Assembly (NCBI GenBank): GCA_029212745.1
Contig: JARGOL010000001.1
Span: forward strand, 539,948 to 603,947
Length of the DNA: 64,000 bases
Reading direction: 5' to 3'
Origin: Alcanivoracaceae bacterium
GTDB lineage: Bacteria; Pseudomonadota; Gammaproteobacteria; Pseudomonadales; Alcanivoracaceae
Each line of letters opens with the position of its first letter. Position 1 is the stretch's first letter. Under the pieces are notes generated by a model that saw nothing but the letters and a program-made list of their open reading frames with translations, did not search any database and had not been told where the DNA came from. Below are positions 42,334 to 52,005 of this stretch, in pieces. A program made the translations under genes and the position numbers.

Positions 42334-45121
42334 CACTGCAGCCTGGTTTGTCTGCCTGCTGCTGTTGGCTGGCGCTACCCGGGCTGCGCCGCCGGCGTAC
42401 CTGGTTGACAGCAGCCAGGCACGTGACCGCATAACGGTCTACGCGGATTTCCTCGCTGACCCCGGCGGACAGCTCACCCTGAATGACATCCGGACCACCC
42501 CGGACAGTGCGTTTACACCCGCCTCCGGTTCCCGCGAACGCATTGGCTTCACCCGTGACGTGATCTGGGTGCGGCTGGCACTGAAAAACACCAGCGATGC
42601 CCCGTTGCGCCGGTTCCTGAACCTGATCCCCGGGCTTTTCCGCCAGACCACCCTGTTCTTTCCGTCGGAACAGGGTTACCAGCAGCGCCTGGCGGGCAAC
42701 GACCTGTCGCCGCCGTGGGCCGACATTCCCGCCCGCCACCAGGTGTTTGACCTGACGCTGCCACCGGACCAGGTGGAGGTTTACTACCTGCGCATCCAGC
42801 CGGCGTTGGCGGCCAATTTCAGCATCGTGCTGGCAGATGCGCTCAACCAGCCCCTGATCAGCCGCGGTGATGACCTGGCCCTGCTGGTGCTTGGCGGCAT
42901 CGTCATTGGCCTGATGCTGTTCAACCTCGGACTGTGGGTGTCGTCGCGGCAGCCCGCCAACCTCTACTATTCGGCCTTCCAGCTGTGCCTGCTGCTGACC
43001 TGCCTGGTGTCCTCCGGTTTTATTGGCGTGCGTTTCATACCCATGCCCGGCTTCCAGTCCATCACCGAAATCATGCTGGAATTTGCCGCTGTGGTGCTCA
43101 GCGCCCAGTTCACACGGCACTTCCTCAACCTGAAGGCGACATTGCCCTGGCTGGACCGCGGCCTGCGCCTGTTGAGTGGCAGTGCTGTTCTGCTGGCGCT
43201 GATGTGCCTTGCGCTGCCCACCTACATCGCCGGCATGCTGGCCTACGGGATGCTGTTCCTGTCATCCATTGTGTTTGTGTTCGTCGGTTTTCGCGCCCTG
43301 AGCCAGCAGGTGGCTCAGGCACGACTGTACCTTGCCGCGCGGGCAACCCTGGTTGGCTCGGTGATGCTGGCGATACTGGCGGGCTTTGGCGTCCTGCCAC
43401 TGGATGTGCACCTGCCGCTGTTGATTCTGGCGGCGGGCGCCGTGGAGGCAGTGCTGTTCGCCGCCGGCCTCACGGTCCTGCGCGAGATACAGATGCGCCG
43501 CGACTTCCAGCGCAGCCAGCAACAGGCCATGGAAGAACTGACCTGGCAGACGCGCAATGACACCCTGTCGCGGGTCAGCCATGAGATCCGCACACCCATG
43601 AGTGGCATCCTCGGCATGGCAGAACTCCTGACCGACACGCCACTGACCCCGAACCAGAAAGAATGCGTGCGCTCGATCCGCTCTGCCGGGGAAAACCTGT
43701 TGCGCGTGATCAATGACGTGCTGGAGTACTCACGGCTGGAACAGGGCGATGCCAACGTCAACCGTGACCAGTTTGACCTTTCCGAGGTGGTCATGGACGC
43801 CATGGATCTCTTCCGCGAACGTGCCGAAGAGAAACGCATGGAATTGATCGCCCATATCCACACCAATGTGCCCACCCGGGTGGAGGGTGATCCCAACAAG
43901 CTGCGCCAGACCCTTACCAATATTCTTGGCACCTGTATTCGTGAGGGCATGGAGGGTGAGATCGTCGTTGATGTGTCACGGGATACCTCCGGCCGCGCCA
44001 ACCATATCCGGTTTGAGCTTGAAGGTTCGGCACTGCAGCACTGCGGTGACTTCCTGGCTCCGCTGATCCGGTCGACCACCGGCAACCAGGAAGATGGCAC
44101 CTCACTGAGCCTGTCCATCGCCCGGCAACTCACCGAAGCCATGAATGGCGATTGTGGCCTGCGCGAGAGCCGCCGCCAGGGTACGGTCTGCTGGATCAGC
44201 CTGCCTTTGCCTGCTGCCGCCAGCGACGAAACGACGGAGCCCACCGACCCCGGCATCCTGCTGGGCCGCAGTATGCTGGTGGTGGACGACTCATCCACTG
44301 TCACCCGGGTGATTCGCCAGCAGGCGCTGAACTGGGGCATGCGCGTCACTGTCAGCCTGGACCCACGCGAAGCGCTTGCCAGCATTCGCACCCAGGCCAA
44401 TCTCGGCGAGCCCTACGACATCGTCCTGCTGGACCACCATATGCCCGGCATCAGCGGCATGCAGCTGGCGGCCCGCATCCACGAGGACCCGGTCATTACA
44501 CATCCGCTGGTACTGGTGATGCTCACCGGCGTCCAGGACGCACCCACCGCTACCAATGCCCGCAATGTCGGCATCCACAAGGTGTTAAGCAAGCCGGTAT
44601 CAGGACCACGCCTGAAACAGGCGCTCAGTGAGGCCATGGGCATGATCACCCCGCGCAGCGATGATGCCGCCGACGGCATCATGCCCGACCCGGGCCTGCG
44701 TATCCTGGTGGCGGAAGACCACCTGCTCAGCCAGAAGGTCATTCGCGGCATGCTGGCGAAACTGAATCTGGAACCGGACGTGGTCAGCAACGGGGCAGAA
44801 GCGGTCGAGGCGATCCAGAAAACGGATTACGACCTGGTGCTTATGGACTGCGAGATGCCGCAGATGGATGGCTTCGAGGCCACGCGGCGGATTCGCGACT
44901 GGGAGCGCATGCACGGACGCAGGCCACTGCCGATTATCGCCCTGACCGCCCACATCCTGCGCGAGCACAAGGAACGCAGCATGGCTTCGGGCATGAATGC
45001 CCATGTGGCAAAGCCGGTGGAGCTGGGAGCGCTGGCAGAGGTGATCGTGCGCTTCACTCGGCCAGCCGCTGGCGGACCCGCGCCGGAGACTCCCCATGCC
45101 AACGCCGGAAAGCCCGAGTAA
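42308..45121 (+). CDS. RetS-like hybrid sensor with degraded ATP-binding domain and two receivers
   Basis: A 937-residue protein laid out like Pseudomonas RetS: signal peptide, periplasmic 7TMR-DISMED2 domain (about 40-180), seven membrane helices (about 190-395), a phospho-acceptor domain with His425 (SRVSHEIRTPMSG), an ATPase-like domain, and two receivers with Asp709 (LLDHHMP) and Asp847 (LMDCEMP). The ATPase-like domain lacks the N-box Asn (ILGTCIREG), has no DxGxG box, and the GTGLGL box reads GTSLSLS, so autokinase activity is doubtful. It probably acts by pairing with another kinase. Its 3' end overlaps the convergent AraC gene by 68 bases. Confidence 0.83.
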   Translation: MRNRLSRPDTAAWFVCLLLLAGATRAAPPAYLVDSSQARDRITVYADFLADPGGQLTLNDIRTTPDSAFTPASGSRERIGFTRDVIWVRLALKNTSDAPLRRFLNLIPGLFRQTTLFFPSEQGYQQRLAGNDLSPPWADIPARHQVFDLTLPPDQVEVYYLRIQPALAANFSIVLADALNQPLISRGDDLALLVLGGIVIGLMLFNLGLWVSSRQPANLYYSAFQLCLLLTCLVSSGFIGVRFIPMPGFQSITEIMLEFAAVVLSAQFTRHFLNLKATLPWLDRGLRLLSGSAVLLALMCLALPTYIAGMLAYGMLFLSSIVFVFVGFRALSQQVAQARLYLAARATLVGSVMLAILAGFGVLPLDVHLPLLILAAGAVEAVLFAAGLTVLREIQMRRDFQRSQQQAMEELTWQTRNDTLSRVSHEIRTPMSGILGMAELLTDTPLTPNQKECVRSIRSAGENLLRVINDVLEYSRLEQGDANVNRDQFDLSEVVMDAMDLFRERAEEKRMELIAHIHTNVPTRVEGDPNKLRQTLTNILGTCIREGMEGEIVVDVSRDTSGRANHIRFELEGSALQHCGDFLAPLIRSTTGNQEDGTSLSLSIARQLTEAMNGDCGLRESRRQGTVCWISLPLPAAASDETTEPTDPGILLGRSMLVVDDSSTVTRVIRQQALNWGMRVTVSLDPREALASIRTQANLGEPYDIVLLDHHMPGISGMQLAARIHEDPVITHPLVLVMLTGVQDAPTATNARNVGIHKVLSKPVSGPRLKQALSEAMGMITPRSDDAADGIMPDPGLRILVAEDHLLSQKVIRGMLAKLNLEPDVVSNGAEAVEAIQKTDYDLVLMDCEMPQMDGFEATRRIRDWERMHGRRPLPIIALTAHILREHKERSMASGMNAHVAKPVELGALAEVIVRFTRPAAGGPAPETPHANAGKPE

Positions 45122-46097
45122 AGGAACTCTGCTCGGCAAACCCCAATAGCAGCCCGATATCGGTCAGCGACAACCGCGCATCCTGCATGTACAGCGCGGC
45201 CAGGGAACGCCGCAGACCATCAAGCACCTCCTGGAAACTGGCGCCCTGTTTGCGCAGGCGCCCCTGAAGGGTACGCTCGGCCATCTGCAATCGCCCCGCC
45301 ACCTGCTCCACCGTTGGCTCGCCGTCTGCCAGCAAACGATAGATTTCACTGCGAACCGCATTGACCAGGTTGGTCTGGCTGTCGTAATCCGTCAGCAGCT
45401 GGGCCGCCTCACGCTCCATCATGCCACTGAGCCCCGGGTCCGCGCCGCTCAGTGGCAAGCGCAGGAATGACTCTGGCACCTCGACGCCGTCAAAATCCGC
45501 GGCGAATTCCACCGGGCACTGGAAATGCCTTTCATAACGATCCGCATCCACCTGGGCAGCATGCCGGAAGCAGACGCGCAGGGGCGCCGGCGCCGCGTCC
45601 ACCAGTTGCCGCGCAAATGTCACCCAGCCGGTGATGGCCGCCTCGGTCAGGTAACGGGCAGGCTCCCCCTGGACCGGGCAATGCCAGGTCAGGCGAACAA
45701 TGTCACCAACCCGGTTCATGGTGGTCTCGCCGAGATTGCCAGCCAGCTTCTCGAACCGCATCAGGCGTTCAATGGCCTGGCCGAGGTCCTCGCTGGACAG
45801 GATCGCGTATCCGAGCACCTGGTAGGAGCGGGCACGCACCTGGCGTCCGATCTCGAAGCCCATGCCCGGGTCACCGGTGCGTGACAGGATCACCAGGAAC
45901 AGGCGCATGGCATCGACCAGCGGCACCATCCTGCCCGTTTCCGACAGCACGGCCGGATCCAGACCCGCCTCCGCCAGCACGGCATCCTCGTCCAGCCCGT
46001 AATGGGCAATCACCGCAGGCAGGATGGACGCCAGATAGGCACTGGCCACACTCCGGTCTGTGCCGGCAATGGCGGGATCAACGGGCAGCCGGGACAC
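45054..46097 (-). CDS. AraC-family transcriptional regulator, GTG start
   Basis: A 347-residue regulator with an N-terminal ligand-sensing domain of the arabinose-binding-like (PF12625) type (GFEIGRQVRARSYQVLGYAILSS) and a C-terminal double helix-turn-helix (TVEQVAGRLQMAERTLQGRLRKQG, then LSLTDIGLLLGFAEQSSFTRAFRRWHGESPARVR). GTG 46097 has GAGGAGG six to seven bases upstream and overlaps the AAA+ gene by 20 bases, so the two are co-transcribed. Target genes unknown. Confidence 0.87.
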   Translation of the reverse strand: MSRLPVDPAIAGTDRSVASAYLASILPAVIAHYGLDEDAVLAEAGLDPAVLSETGRMVPLVDAMRLFLVILSRTGDPGMGFEIGRQVRARSYQVLGYAILSSEDLGQAIERLMRFEKLAGNLGETTMNRVGDIVRLTWHCPVQGEPARYLTEAAITGWVTFARQLVDAAPAPLRVCFRHAAQVDADRYERHFQCPVEFAADFDGVEVPESFLRLPLSGADPGLSGMMEREAAQLLTDYDSQTNLVNAVRSEIYRLLADGEPTVEQVAGRLQMAERTLQGRLRKQGASFQEVLDGLRRSLAALYMQDARLSLTDIGLLLGFAEQSSFTRAFRRWHGESPARVRQRLAE

Positions 46098-47595
46098 GCC
46101 TGACCTCCTCTGCGGATACCGCACTGTCTGCCGGCACCGCACGGCTGTGGCACCACTGGCGCAACTCGGCAATCTTCTCTGCCATGGTCACTGACAGAGG
46201 CACCGTTGCCTGTATCTCGGACAGCAGGTGCGCATCGGCCAGGGCCTCCTCACGGGCGCGGGCAGCATACATGCCCGCCACGACAGCCTGCTCTATTTCA
46301 GCACCGGTAAACCCGGCAGCGTTTTCTGCCAGGGCAGCAATATCGAAGGCATCCGGCGCATGCCCGCGCAGGCGCAGGTGAATACGGAAAATGTCTTCCC
46401 GTACCGCAGGCGATGGCAAATCAACGAAGAAAAGCTCATCCATCCGGCCCTTGCGGATCAGCTCGGGAGGAAGCCGGGAAATATCATTGGCGGTTGCCAC
46501 CAGGAACACCGGTGCCTTGCGCTCCGCCATCCAGGTCAACAGCGAGCCCAATACCCGCCGTGAGGTACCGCCGTCGTTGTCACCGGAGGCAATGCCCTTC
46601 TCGATCTCGTCCACCCACAGCACGCAGGGCGACATTTCCTCGGCCAACTGCAGGGCTTCACGGACATTGCGCTCGGACTCGCCAAAAAACTTGTTGTACA
46701 CCGCGCCCATATCCAGGCGCAGCAACGGTAATTGCCACATCCCGGCCACCGCCTTGGCGGCCAGGCTCTTGCCTCCACCCTGCACCCCCACCAGCAGAAT
46801 GCCGCGCGGCGCGTCCACGCCATCCGGGTCGATGAACGCGTCGCGGCGATTGCCGAGCCAGTCCTTCAGGTTGGCAAGGCCGCCCACGTCGGAAAAGCGG
46901 CTGGTGTCATACTCGAAACTGAGCACGCCTTGCATGTCCAGCAGTTCAAACTTGGCCTTGTTGACCGAAGGCATGTCGGATTCGGAAATGGCGCCATCAT
47001 CGACAATGACGCCGCGCGCCAGCCGGCGCGCGTCTTCGCGGGTCAGCCCCCGGAGGTTGGCAACCAGCCGGGACAGCGTTTTCCGGTCTGAACGCACCCG
47101 CTTGCCGCTGCGGCGCTGCCAGTCCCTGGCCTCATCCTGCACCAGGGAAAGCAGCTGGCGCTCATCCGGCAGGCTGAGCTGGAAACGTGTGCTCATGCGG
47201 CTTATTTCCCGGGGTATATCCACAGCATGGCTGACCAGCACCAGTGTGTGGCCATTGCTCTCATGATTCTGGCCAATATCCTTGATCAGACGCACCACGC
47301 GGGGGTTATCTTCCAGGAAGGGGTGAAAATCGCAGAGTGCGAAAATACCGGGCTGGTCACTCTTGCGGATGTGTTCCAGCACGGCCTCGGGGGCCGCCGT
47401 ACTGGTGAAGGCCGGCGTGCCCTGCAGGTCATCCCGCATCAGGCCGTCCACCAGGTTCCAGCGGAACATCGCCCGACCTTCTTCCATGGCAAGGCGGCGA
47501 AGCACCGCCAGCGCCCTGGATTCCTCCCAGGTCTCAAGGACAATGACCGGGAAGCGCGACTCCACCAGCAGGCGCAGATCATCAAGCTCTTTCAC
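46078..47595 (-). CDS. AAA+ ATPase (Ycf46-like), GTG start
   Basis: A 505-residue protein with an N-terminal domain resembling the Ycf46 family ([46 protein letters not shown]) and a C-terminal AAA+ module: Walker A GVQGGGKS (270-277, unusual for GPPGTGKS), Walker [11 protein letters not shown] (325-334), sensor 1 VATAND, and RKGRMDE before the Arg finger region. GTG 47595 follows AGGGAG; longer forms would enter coq7. Role unknown; cyanobacterial homologues have been linked to photosynthesis regulation, which does not apply here. Confidence 0.82.
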   Translation of the reverse strand: MKELDDLRLLVESRFPVIVLETWEESRALAVLRRLAMEEGRAMFRWNLVDGLMRDDLQGTPAFTSTAAPEAVLEHIRKSDQPGIFALCDFHPFLEDNPRVVRLIKDIGQNHESNGHTLVLVSHAVDIPREISRMSTRFQLSLPDERQLLSLVQDEARDWQRRSGKRVRSDRKTLSRLVANLRGLTREDARRLARGVIVDDGAISESDMPSVNKAKFELLDMQGVLSFEYDTSRFSDVGGLANLKDWLGNRRDAFIDPDGVDAPRGILLVGVQGGGKSLAAKAVAGMWQLPLLRLDMGAVYNKFFGESERNVREALQLAEEMSPCVLWVDEIEKGIASGDNDGGTSRRVLGSLLTWMAERKAPVFLVATANDISRLPPELIRKGRMDELFFVDLPSPAVREDIFRIHLRLRGHAPDAFDIAALAENAAGFTGAEIEQAVVAGMYAARAREEALADAHLLSEIQATVPLSVTMAEKIAELRQWCHSRAVPADSAVSAEEVRRVPAAR

Positions 47596-47707
47596 TCTTT
47601 TCTCCCTTGCCCCGGCTATGATGGCATCCGAACAGGCCGGACCGGTTATCCTAGCAGGCCTCCGGCCATGGCCAAACTCGGGCCTGAGCCCGGAAACAGC
47701 TCCATGG

Positions 47708-47713
47708 TATACT
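47708..47713 (+). promoter_or_regulatory. Candidate -10 box for coq7
   Basis: TATACT only seven bases before the coq7 ATG, so a transcript from it would be nearly leaderless. The -35 (CTGAGC) is poor. Confidence 0.3.
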
Positions 47714-47719
47714 GAGCCC

Positions 47720-48370
47720 ATGAACCAACGCAGAACCCTGTCCCCCGTGGATCGACTACTCAGCAGCGTGGAAAACGCCCTGCGCACACTGACGCCCGGC
47801 ACTGCCCGGAGTGAACGGCGCACCCCCGGTGATGGGCAACACAACGACGCCGCGAACACGGCCGCATCCCGGGACCACCTGGCGGGCCTGATGCGTATCA
47901 ACCATACCGGTGAGGTGTGCGCCCAGGCGCTCTACCAGGGGCAGGCCAGCACGGCGCGCCTGCCCACAGTACGGCAGGCCATGGAAGAAGCCGCTCGCGA
48001 GGAAGAGGATCACCTGGCCTGGTGCGAAGCGCGGCTGGCGGAACTGGACAGCGTACCCAGCCGCCTGAACCCGCTGTTCTACGCCATGTCCTACGGCATC
48101 GGTGCGCTGGCCGGCCTGGCCGGGGACCGCTGGAGTCTTGGCTTTGTCTCGGAAACGGAACAGCAGGTGGTGCGCCACCTCGAGGCACATCTTGCGCAGG
48201 TGCCGGACAAGGACCTGCGCACCCGGGCCATCCTTGAGCAGATGCGTGAGGATGAGCTCAAGCACGCTGTCACGGCCAGGGGCGCCGGCGGTGCCGACCT
48301 GCCGCCACCGGTGCGCGCTGCCATGACGCTCATGAGCAAGGTCATGACATTCTCGACCTACCGCATCTGA
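47720..48370 (+). CDS. coq7: 2-polyprenyl-3-methyl-6-methoxy-1,4-benzoquinone monooxygenase
   Basis: Performs the last hydroxylation in ubiquinone synthesis. The 216-residue diiron protein has [17 protein letters not shown], the [10 protein letters not shown] helix with the ExxH ligand pair, and [14 protein letters not shown] near the end. This is the Coq7 form that replaces UbiF in Pseudomonas relatives. It lies beside speD, as in Pseudomonas. Confidence 0.95.
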   Translation: MNQRRTLSPVDRLLSSVENALRTLTPGTARSERRTPGDGQHNDAANTAASRDHLAGLMRINHTGEVCAQALYQGQASTARLPTVRQAMEEAAREEEDHLAWCEARLAELDSVPSRLNPLFYAMSYGIGALAGLAGDRWSLGFVSETEQQVVRHLEAHLAQVPDKDLRTRAILEQMREDELKHAVTARGAGGADLPPPVRAAMTLMSKVMTFSTYRI

Positions 48371-48389
48371 CGGCATGTCAGCCAGGCCA

Positions 48390-48419
48390 TAAAAAAACCG
48401 GCCGAAGCCGGTTCTTTTT
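48390..48419. terminator. Bidirectional terminator between coq7 and speD
   Basis: Stem AACCGGC/GCCGGTT with a four-base loop, flanked by A7 and by CTTTTT, serving both convergent genes. Confidence 0.88.
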
Positions 48420-48443
48420 GCCTGGCGAGTCTGCCGGGGCCGT

Positions 48444-49247
48444 TCAATCCAGGTTTCTGGAATAGAAGATCTCCAGCATCTCCTTGCGCAGGCGCCCTTC
48501 GATATCGGCAAGCTCGGTATCCCCGAACTCACCACACCCCGCACCAAACAGGTAGTTATCGATATCAAAGTCCTTGAGCAGCATCTTGGTATGGAAGATG
48601 TTCTCCTGGTACACGTTGACGTCGATCATCTGGTAACTGTTCTGGGTGTCTTCGCTGAGAAAGTTCTGGATCGAATTGATGTCGTGGTCAATGTAGTGCT
48701 TGGTGCCATCCACATCGCGGGTCATGCCACGCACGCGGTAGTCCACCGTCACGATGTCGGAATCAAAGCTGTGAATCAGATAATTCAGTGCCCGCAGGGG
48801 TGAAATCACGCCACAGGTAGATACGTCCACATCCACCCGGAAGGTGGAGATGCCGTTGTCCGGATGGGATTCCGGGTAGGTATGTACCGTCACGTGACTC
48901 TTGTCCAGATGGGCAACCACACTGTCCGGAAGCGGGCCAGGCGCCTCTTCATCGTAGCTGGAATCCTCGGGCGGTGTTTCATGCTCGGCAATCAGCATGG
49001 TCACGCTGGCGCCCTGGGGGTCATAGTCCTCGCGGGCAATATTGAGAATGTTCGCGCCAATGATCTTGGTCACGTTGGTGAGAATCTCGGTCAGTCGCTC
49101 GGCGTTGTACAACTCGTCGATATACTCGATATATTCGCGCCGATGCTGCTCTGTCTTCGCATAACTGATATCGAAGATGTTGAAACTCAATGACTTCGTC
49201 AGGTTGTTGAAGCCATGCAACTTGATCTTGGGGTTAGGATCTTTCAA
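48444..49247 (-). CDS. speD: S-adenosylmethionine decarboxylase proenzyme, TTG start
   Basis: Makes decarboxylated SAM for spermidine synthesis and self-cleaves to create its pyruvoyl cofactor. The 267-residue product is very close to E. coli Spe[39 protein letters not shown], the cleavage site [14 protein letters not shown] (Ser117 becomes pyruvoyl) and [17 protein letters not shown]. The first codon is TTG with a weak GGGAAT upstream; no better start precedes the conserved region. Confidence 0.95.
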   Translation of the reverse strand: MKDPNPKIKLHGFNNLTKSLSFNIFDISYAKTEQHRREYIEYIDELYNAERLTEILTNVTKIIGANILNIAREDYDPQGASVTMLIAEHETPPEDSSYDEEAPGPLPDSVVAHLDKSHVTVHTYPESHPDNGISTFRVDVDVSTCGVISPLRALNYLIHSFDSDIVTVDYRVRGMTRDVDGTKHYIDHDINSIQNFLSEDTQNSYQMIDVNVYQENIFHTKMLLKDFDIDNYLFGAGCGEFGDTELADIEGRLRKEMLEIFYSRNLD

Positions 49248-49306
49248 CGTTCAATTCCCGCAACTGACCTGGCATCCAGTAAATGCCGGTTCATTTGCCC
49301 CGCCAG

Positions 49307-49720
49307 TCAGCTGACGAAGCGCCCTCCTGAAATCGGCGGATGATGGATCACCTGCACCACCACGCCTGCCGGATCCAGGCAATAAAAACTGCGCGCCCCA
49401 TCACGGTGGGTGCGCGGTTGTGACTTCAGCATGACACCATTGGCCTGGAGGAAGGTGGCCCACTGGTCCACGTCCTCGGCACGGTCGACAATGAAACCAA
49501 TGTGGTCAAGCCGCTGGGCGCCGTCAAAGGCGCCATCCTTCCAGCGGTGCAGGGCCAGGTTGTCGCAGCCACCGCACAGGTAGACGTTGTCATCATCCGG
49601 CCGCCATTCTACTGCCATACCGAGCAAATCCACATAGAAATGCTCGCAGGCCTCCAGGTCTTCCACAAAAAGGGCCACGTGGCGGAGCCCCGCCAGCGGA
49701 TTCGTCGGACGCTCAGCCAT
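49307..49720 (-). CDS. VOC/glyoxalase-fold protein
   Basis: A 137-residue protein with two vicinal-oxygen-chelate half-domains: GLRHVALFVEDLEACEHFYVDLLGM and RLDHIGFIVDRAEDVDQWATFL, ending SFYCLDPAGVVVQVIHHP. His14, Glu/His in the second half and the late acidic positions could bind a metal. Substrate unknown. It starts three bases after the osmC-type stop, forming a two-gene operon that may deal with reactive electrophiles. Confidence 0.85.
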   Translation of the reverse strand: MAERPTNPLAGLRHVALFVEDLEACEHFYVDLLGMAVEWRPDDDNVYLCGGCDNLALHRWKDGAFDGAQRLDHIGFIVDRAEDVDQWATFLQANGVMLKSQPRTHRDGARSFYCLDPAGVVVQVIHHPPISGGRFVS

Positions 49721-49723
49721 GGC

Positions 49724-50149
49724 TCATGCCTCCTCGATTACCTCGTAACTGTGTTCAATCCCGACACCGCCGCGCGCCAGCATGATCGACGCCGAGCAAT
49801 ACTTGTCGGCGGACAGGCTCACGGCCCGGGAGACCAGATTATCCTTGAGGTTGCGTCCACGGACGATGAAATGCATGTGGATGCGGGTGAACACCGCTGG
49901 CACCTCGTCTTCGGCCCGCTCAGCCTGCAGCTGGCAGACACAGTCGGTCACATCCTGTCTCGACTTGCGCAGAATGTGAACCACGTCAAAGGAAGCACAG
50001 CATCCGGCCCCCATGAGCACCATTTCCATGGGGCGCGGCCCCCTGTTCTGGCCGCCGTGATCGGGTGGCCCATCGACCATGACGGTGTGACCAGACCCGG
50101 ATTCGGCCTCAAAGGCCACTTCACCCTGCCAACGAATTTCTGCCTTCAT
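49724..50149 (-). CDS. OsmC-family peroxidase-like protein
   Basis: A 141-residue OsmC/YhfA-type protein. The two reactive cysteines of the family are Cys51 (LMGAGCCASFDVVHIL; Cys50 is adjacent) and Cys118 (SADKYCSASIML). ATG 50149 follows GGAG by seven bases and starts MKAEIRWQGEVAF. Family members reduce organic hydroperoxides. The gene faces vfr, as in Pseudomonas. Confidence 0.9.
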   Translation of the reverse strand: MKAEIRWQGEVAFEAESGSGHTVMVDGPPDHGGQNRGPRPMEMVLMGAGCCASFDVVHILRKSRQDVTDCVCQLQAERAEDEVPAVFTRIHMHFIVRGRNLKDNLVSRAVSLSADKYCSASIMLARGGVGIEHSYEVIEEA

Positions 50150-50305
50150 CGCCAACTCCAGCTGCGCGGTGGCGCAGGTTAACACAGCCACAATCCCGCA
50201 CCCATACCCTGCCCGGCCATGCACCGGGTTTGTGACCGCTTACCTTGGCAACAGCCCCAAAACAAGGCACACTCCAAGGCGTTCTGATAATTATTTCCGA
50301 GACTT

Positions 50306-50950
50306 ATGACCACACCCATGATGGACGCCGGCAACAAGATTATTCCGAACCTGGAAAACTTCCTGGCGCATTGTCACCGCCGCAAGTACCCGGCAAAGAG
50401 CACCATTATCTACGCTGGCGACGAGTCGGACGCCCTTTATTACATACTCAAGGGTTCCGTCACGGTCATGATCGAGGATGACGACGGCCGTGAGATGATC
50501 ATGGCCTACCTCAACGAGGGTGACTTTTTCGGCGAGATGGGCCTGTTTGAGGACGCCCCGTCACGTTCTGCCTGGGTAAAGGCAAAAACAGAGTGCGAAG
50601 TGGCCGAGATCAGCTACGCCAAGTTCCGCCAGCTGGCCCGTGAGGATGCCGACATCCTGTTTGCCGTGTCAGCCCAGATCGCCGGGCGCCTACGTGCCAC
50701 CACCCGCAAAGTGGGCGACCTGGCATTCCTGGATGTCACTGGCCGCGTCGCCGGTACCCTGCTGGAGCTGTGCAAACAGCCCGATGCCATGACCCACCCG
50801 GACGGCATGCAGATCAAGGTCACCCGCCAGGAGATCGGCCGAATCGTCGGCTGTTCACGAGAGATGGTGGGCCGCGTACTGAAGAACCTGGAAGACCAGG
50901 GGCTGGTGTCCGTGAAGGGCAAGACCATGGTGGTGTACGGCACCCGCTGA
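50306..50950 (+). CDS. vfr: cAMP receptor protein family regulator (Vfr/Crp)
   Basis: A 214-residue global regulator with a cAMP-binding beta-roll ([18 protein letters not shown] is the phosphate cassette, with the Arg-Ser pair that holds cAMP) and a winged helix-turn-helix [27 protein letters not shown], almost identical to Crp. The neighbourhood (trpC, osmC-type gene, speD, coq7) matches Pseudomonas vfr. No obvious TGTGA-N6-TCACA site was seen in its own promoter region. Confidence 0.94.
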   Translation: MTTPMMDAGNKIIPNLENFLAHCHRRKYPAKSTIIYAGDESDALYYILKGSVTVMIEDDDGREMIMAYLNEGDFFGEMGLFEDAPSRSAWVKAKTECEVAEISYAKFRQLAREDADILFAVSAQIAGRLRATTRKVGDLAFLDVTGRVAGTLLELCKQPDAMTHPDGMQIKVTRQEIGRIVGCSREMVGRVLKNLEDQGLVSVKGKTMVVYGTR

Positions 50951-50970
50951 CGCGATATCAAGATGACATC

Positions 50971-51000
50971 AAACAGGCCGGCACTTGCCGGCCTTTTTTG
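50971..51000 (+). terminator. Terminator after vfr
   Basis: Perfect stem AGGCCGGC/GCCGGCCT with a four-base loop, then T6. Confidence 0.92.
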
Positions 51001-51107
51001 TGCGCTGCCCACGGATTACGTTCTGCAACCATGGCTTACCAAAGCACACTGGTGCCTGGCGCAGATTCTGCCAGCCTTGTACCACGTCACCTGACTGGGA
51101 AACGGCC

Positions 51108-51194
51108 ATGAAACCGTTGCGCACCGGCACCATCACCACCCTGTTCGTCATGACCTGCGTCGCCGTGGCGGCGTCGGCCATGATGGGTGGCTGA
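51108..51194 (+). CDS. Possible 28-residue membrane peptide
   Basis: A short frame, MKPLRTGTITTLFVMTCVAVAASAMMGG, with a basic start and one hydrophobic segment. TGGGA lies seven bases upstream of the ATG. It fills the gap between the vfr terminator and convergent trpC. It could be a small membrane protein, or chance; no promoter is evident. Confidence 0.35.
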   Translation: MKPLRTGTITTLFVMTCVAVAASAMMGG

Positions 51195-51200
51195 CGCCGC

Positions 51201-52004
51201 CTAGGCGCGGAAGAACATCCCGGCCAGGGCCTCACCGGGGTCATCGGCGCGCATGAACGCCTCACCGACAAGAAAGGCATGCACGCCGTGGTCAGCCATG
51301 GCGGCCACATCCGCCGCCGTGTGGATGCCGCTCTCAGTCACCACGATACGGTCTTGCGGTATCTGCTCAAGCAGCGACCAGGTCGTATCCAGGCGCGTTT
51401 CAAACGTATGCAGGTCGCGGTTGTTGATGCCTATCAGGCGGGTATTCAGCGGCAAGGCACGCGCCAGCTCAGCGGCTGTATGCACCTCCACCAGCACATC
51501 CAGGCCTGCGTCACTGGCACACTGGCTGAGCGCATGCAGCTGGTCGTCTTCCAGTGCGGCAACAATCAGCAGGATACAGTCCGCCCCCAGGGCCCGTGCC
51601 TCCCAGACCTGGTACGGATCAATGGTGAAATCCTTGCGCAGCACCGGCAGCGTACAGGCCTCCCGGGCCGCCACCAGGTAGTCTTCGTGGCCCTGGAAAA
51701 AGTCACGGTCAGTGAGCACCGACAGGCAGGCTGCGCCGCCCGCCTCATAGGACATGGCGATGTCCGCCGGGTGGAAGTCCTCGCGAATCACCCCTTTTGA
51801 GGGAGACGCCTTTTTCACCTCGGCGATCACTGCCGCACGGCGGCTGGCCAGCTGTACCTCCATGGAGCGGACAAAACCGCGTACCGGGTCCTGTGCCCGG
51901 GCCCGGTCCATGAGCTGCTCCAGCGACACCTCCTGGCGCCGCTCAGCCACCTCTTCCTGTTTGCGCGCCAATATGCGGTCCAGCACTGTGCCCGTGGTTT
52001 TCAA
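51201..52004 (-). CDS. trpC: Indole-3-glycerol phosphate synthase, TTG start
   Basis: Closes the indole ring in tryptophan synthesis. The 267-residue TIM barrel has [53 protein letters not shown] and [13 protein letters not shown] chose TTG 52004, which lies just past the trpD stop and six bases after GAGGAGG, giving [15 protein letters not shown] as in Pseudomonas. A GTG at 52019 would add five residues and place the ribosome site inside the gene. No trpF fusion. Confidence 0.93.
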   Translation of the reverse strand: MKTTGTVLDRILARKQEEVAERRQEVSLEQLMDRARAQDPVRGFVRSMEVQLASRRAAVIAEVKKASPSKGVIREDFHPADIAMSYEAGGAACLSVLTDRDFFQGHEDYLVAAREACTLPVLRKDFTIDPYQVWEARALGADCILLIVAALEDDQLHALSQCASDAGLDVLVEVHTAAELARALPLNTRLIGINNRDLHTFETRLDTTWSLLEQIPQDRIVVTESGIHTAADVAAMADHGVHAFLVGEAFMRADDPGEALAGMFFRA

Positions 52005-52005
52005 C

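Noticed and set aside
45054-46172. A longer AraC protein starting at 46172.
   Set aside because: It would extend 95 bases into the AAA+ gene. GTG 46097 has a near-perfect ribosome site and leaves a normal N-terminus.
47363-48370. A 335-residue form of Coq7 starting inside the AAA+ gene.
   Set aside because: The extra 119 residues are antisense to the AAA+ gene. ATG 47720 gives the family length.
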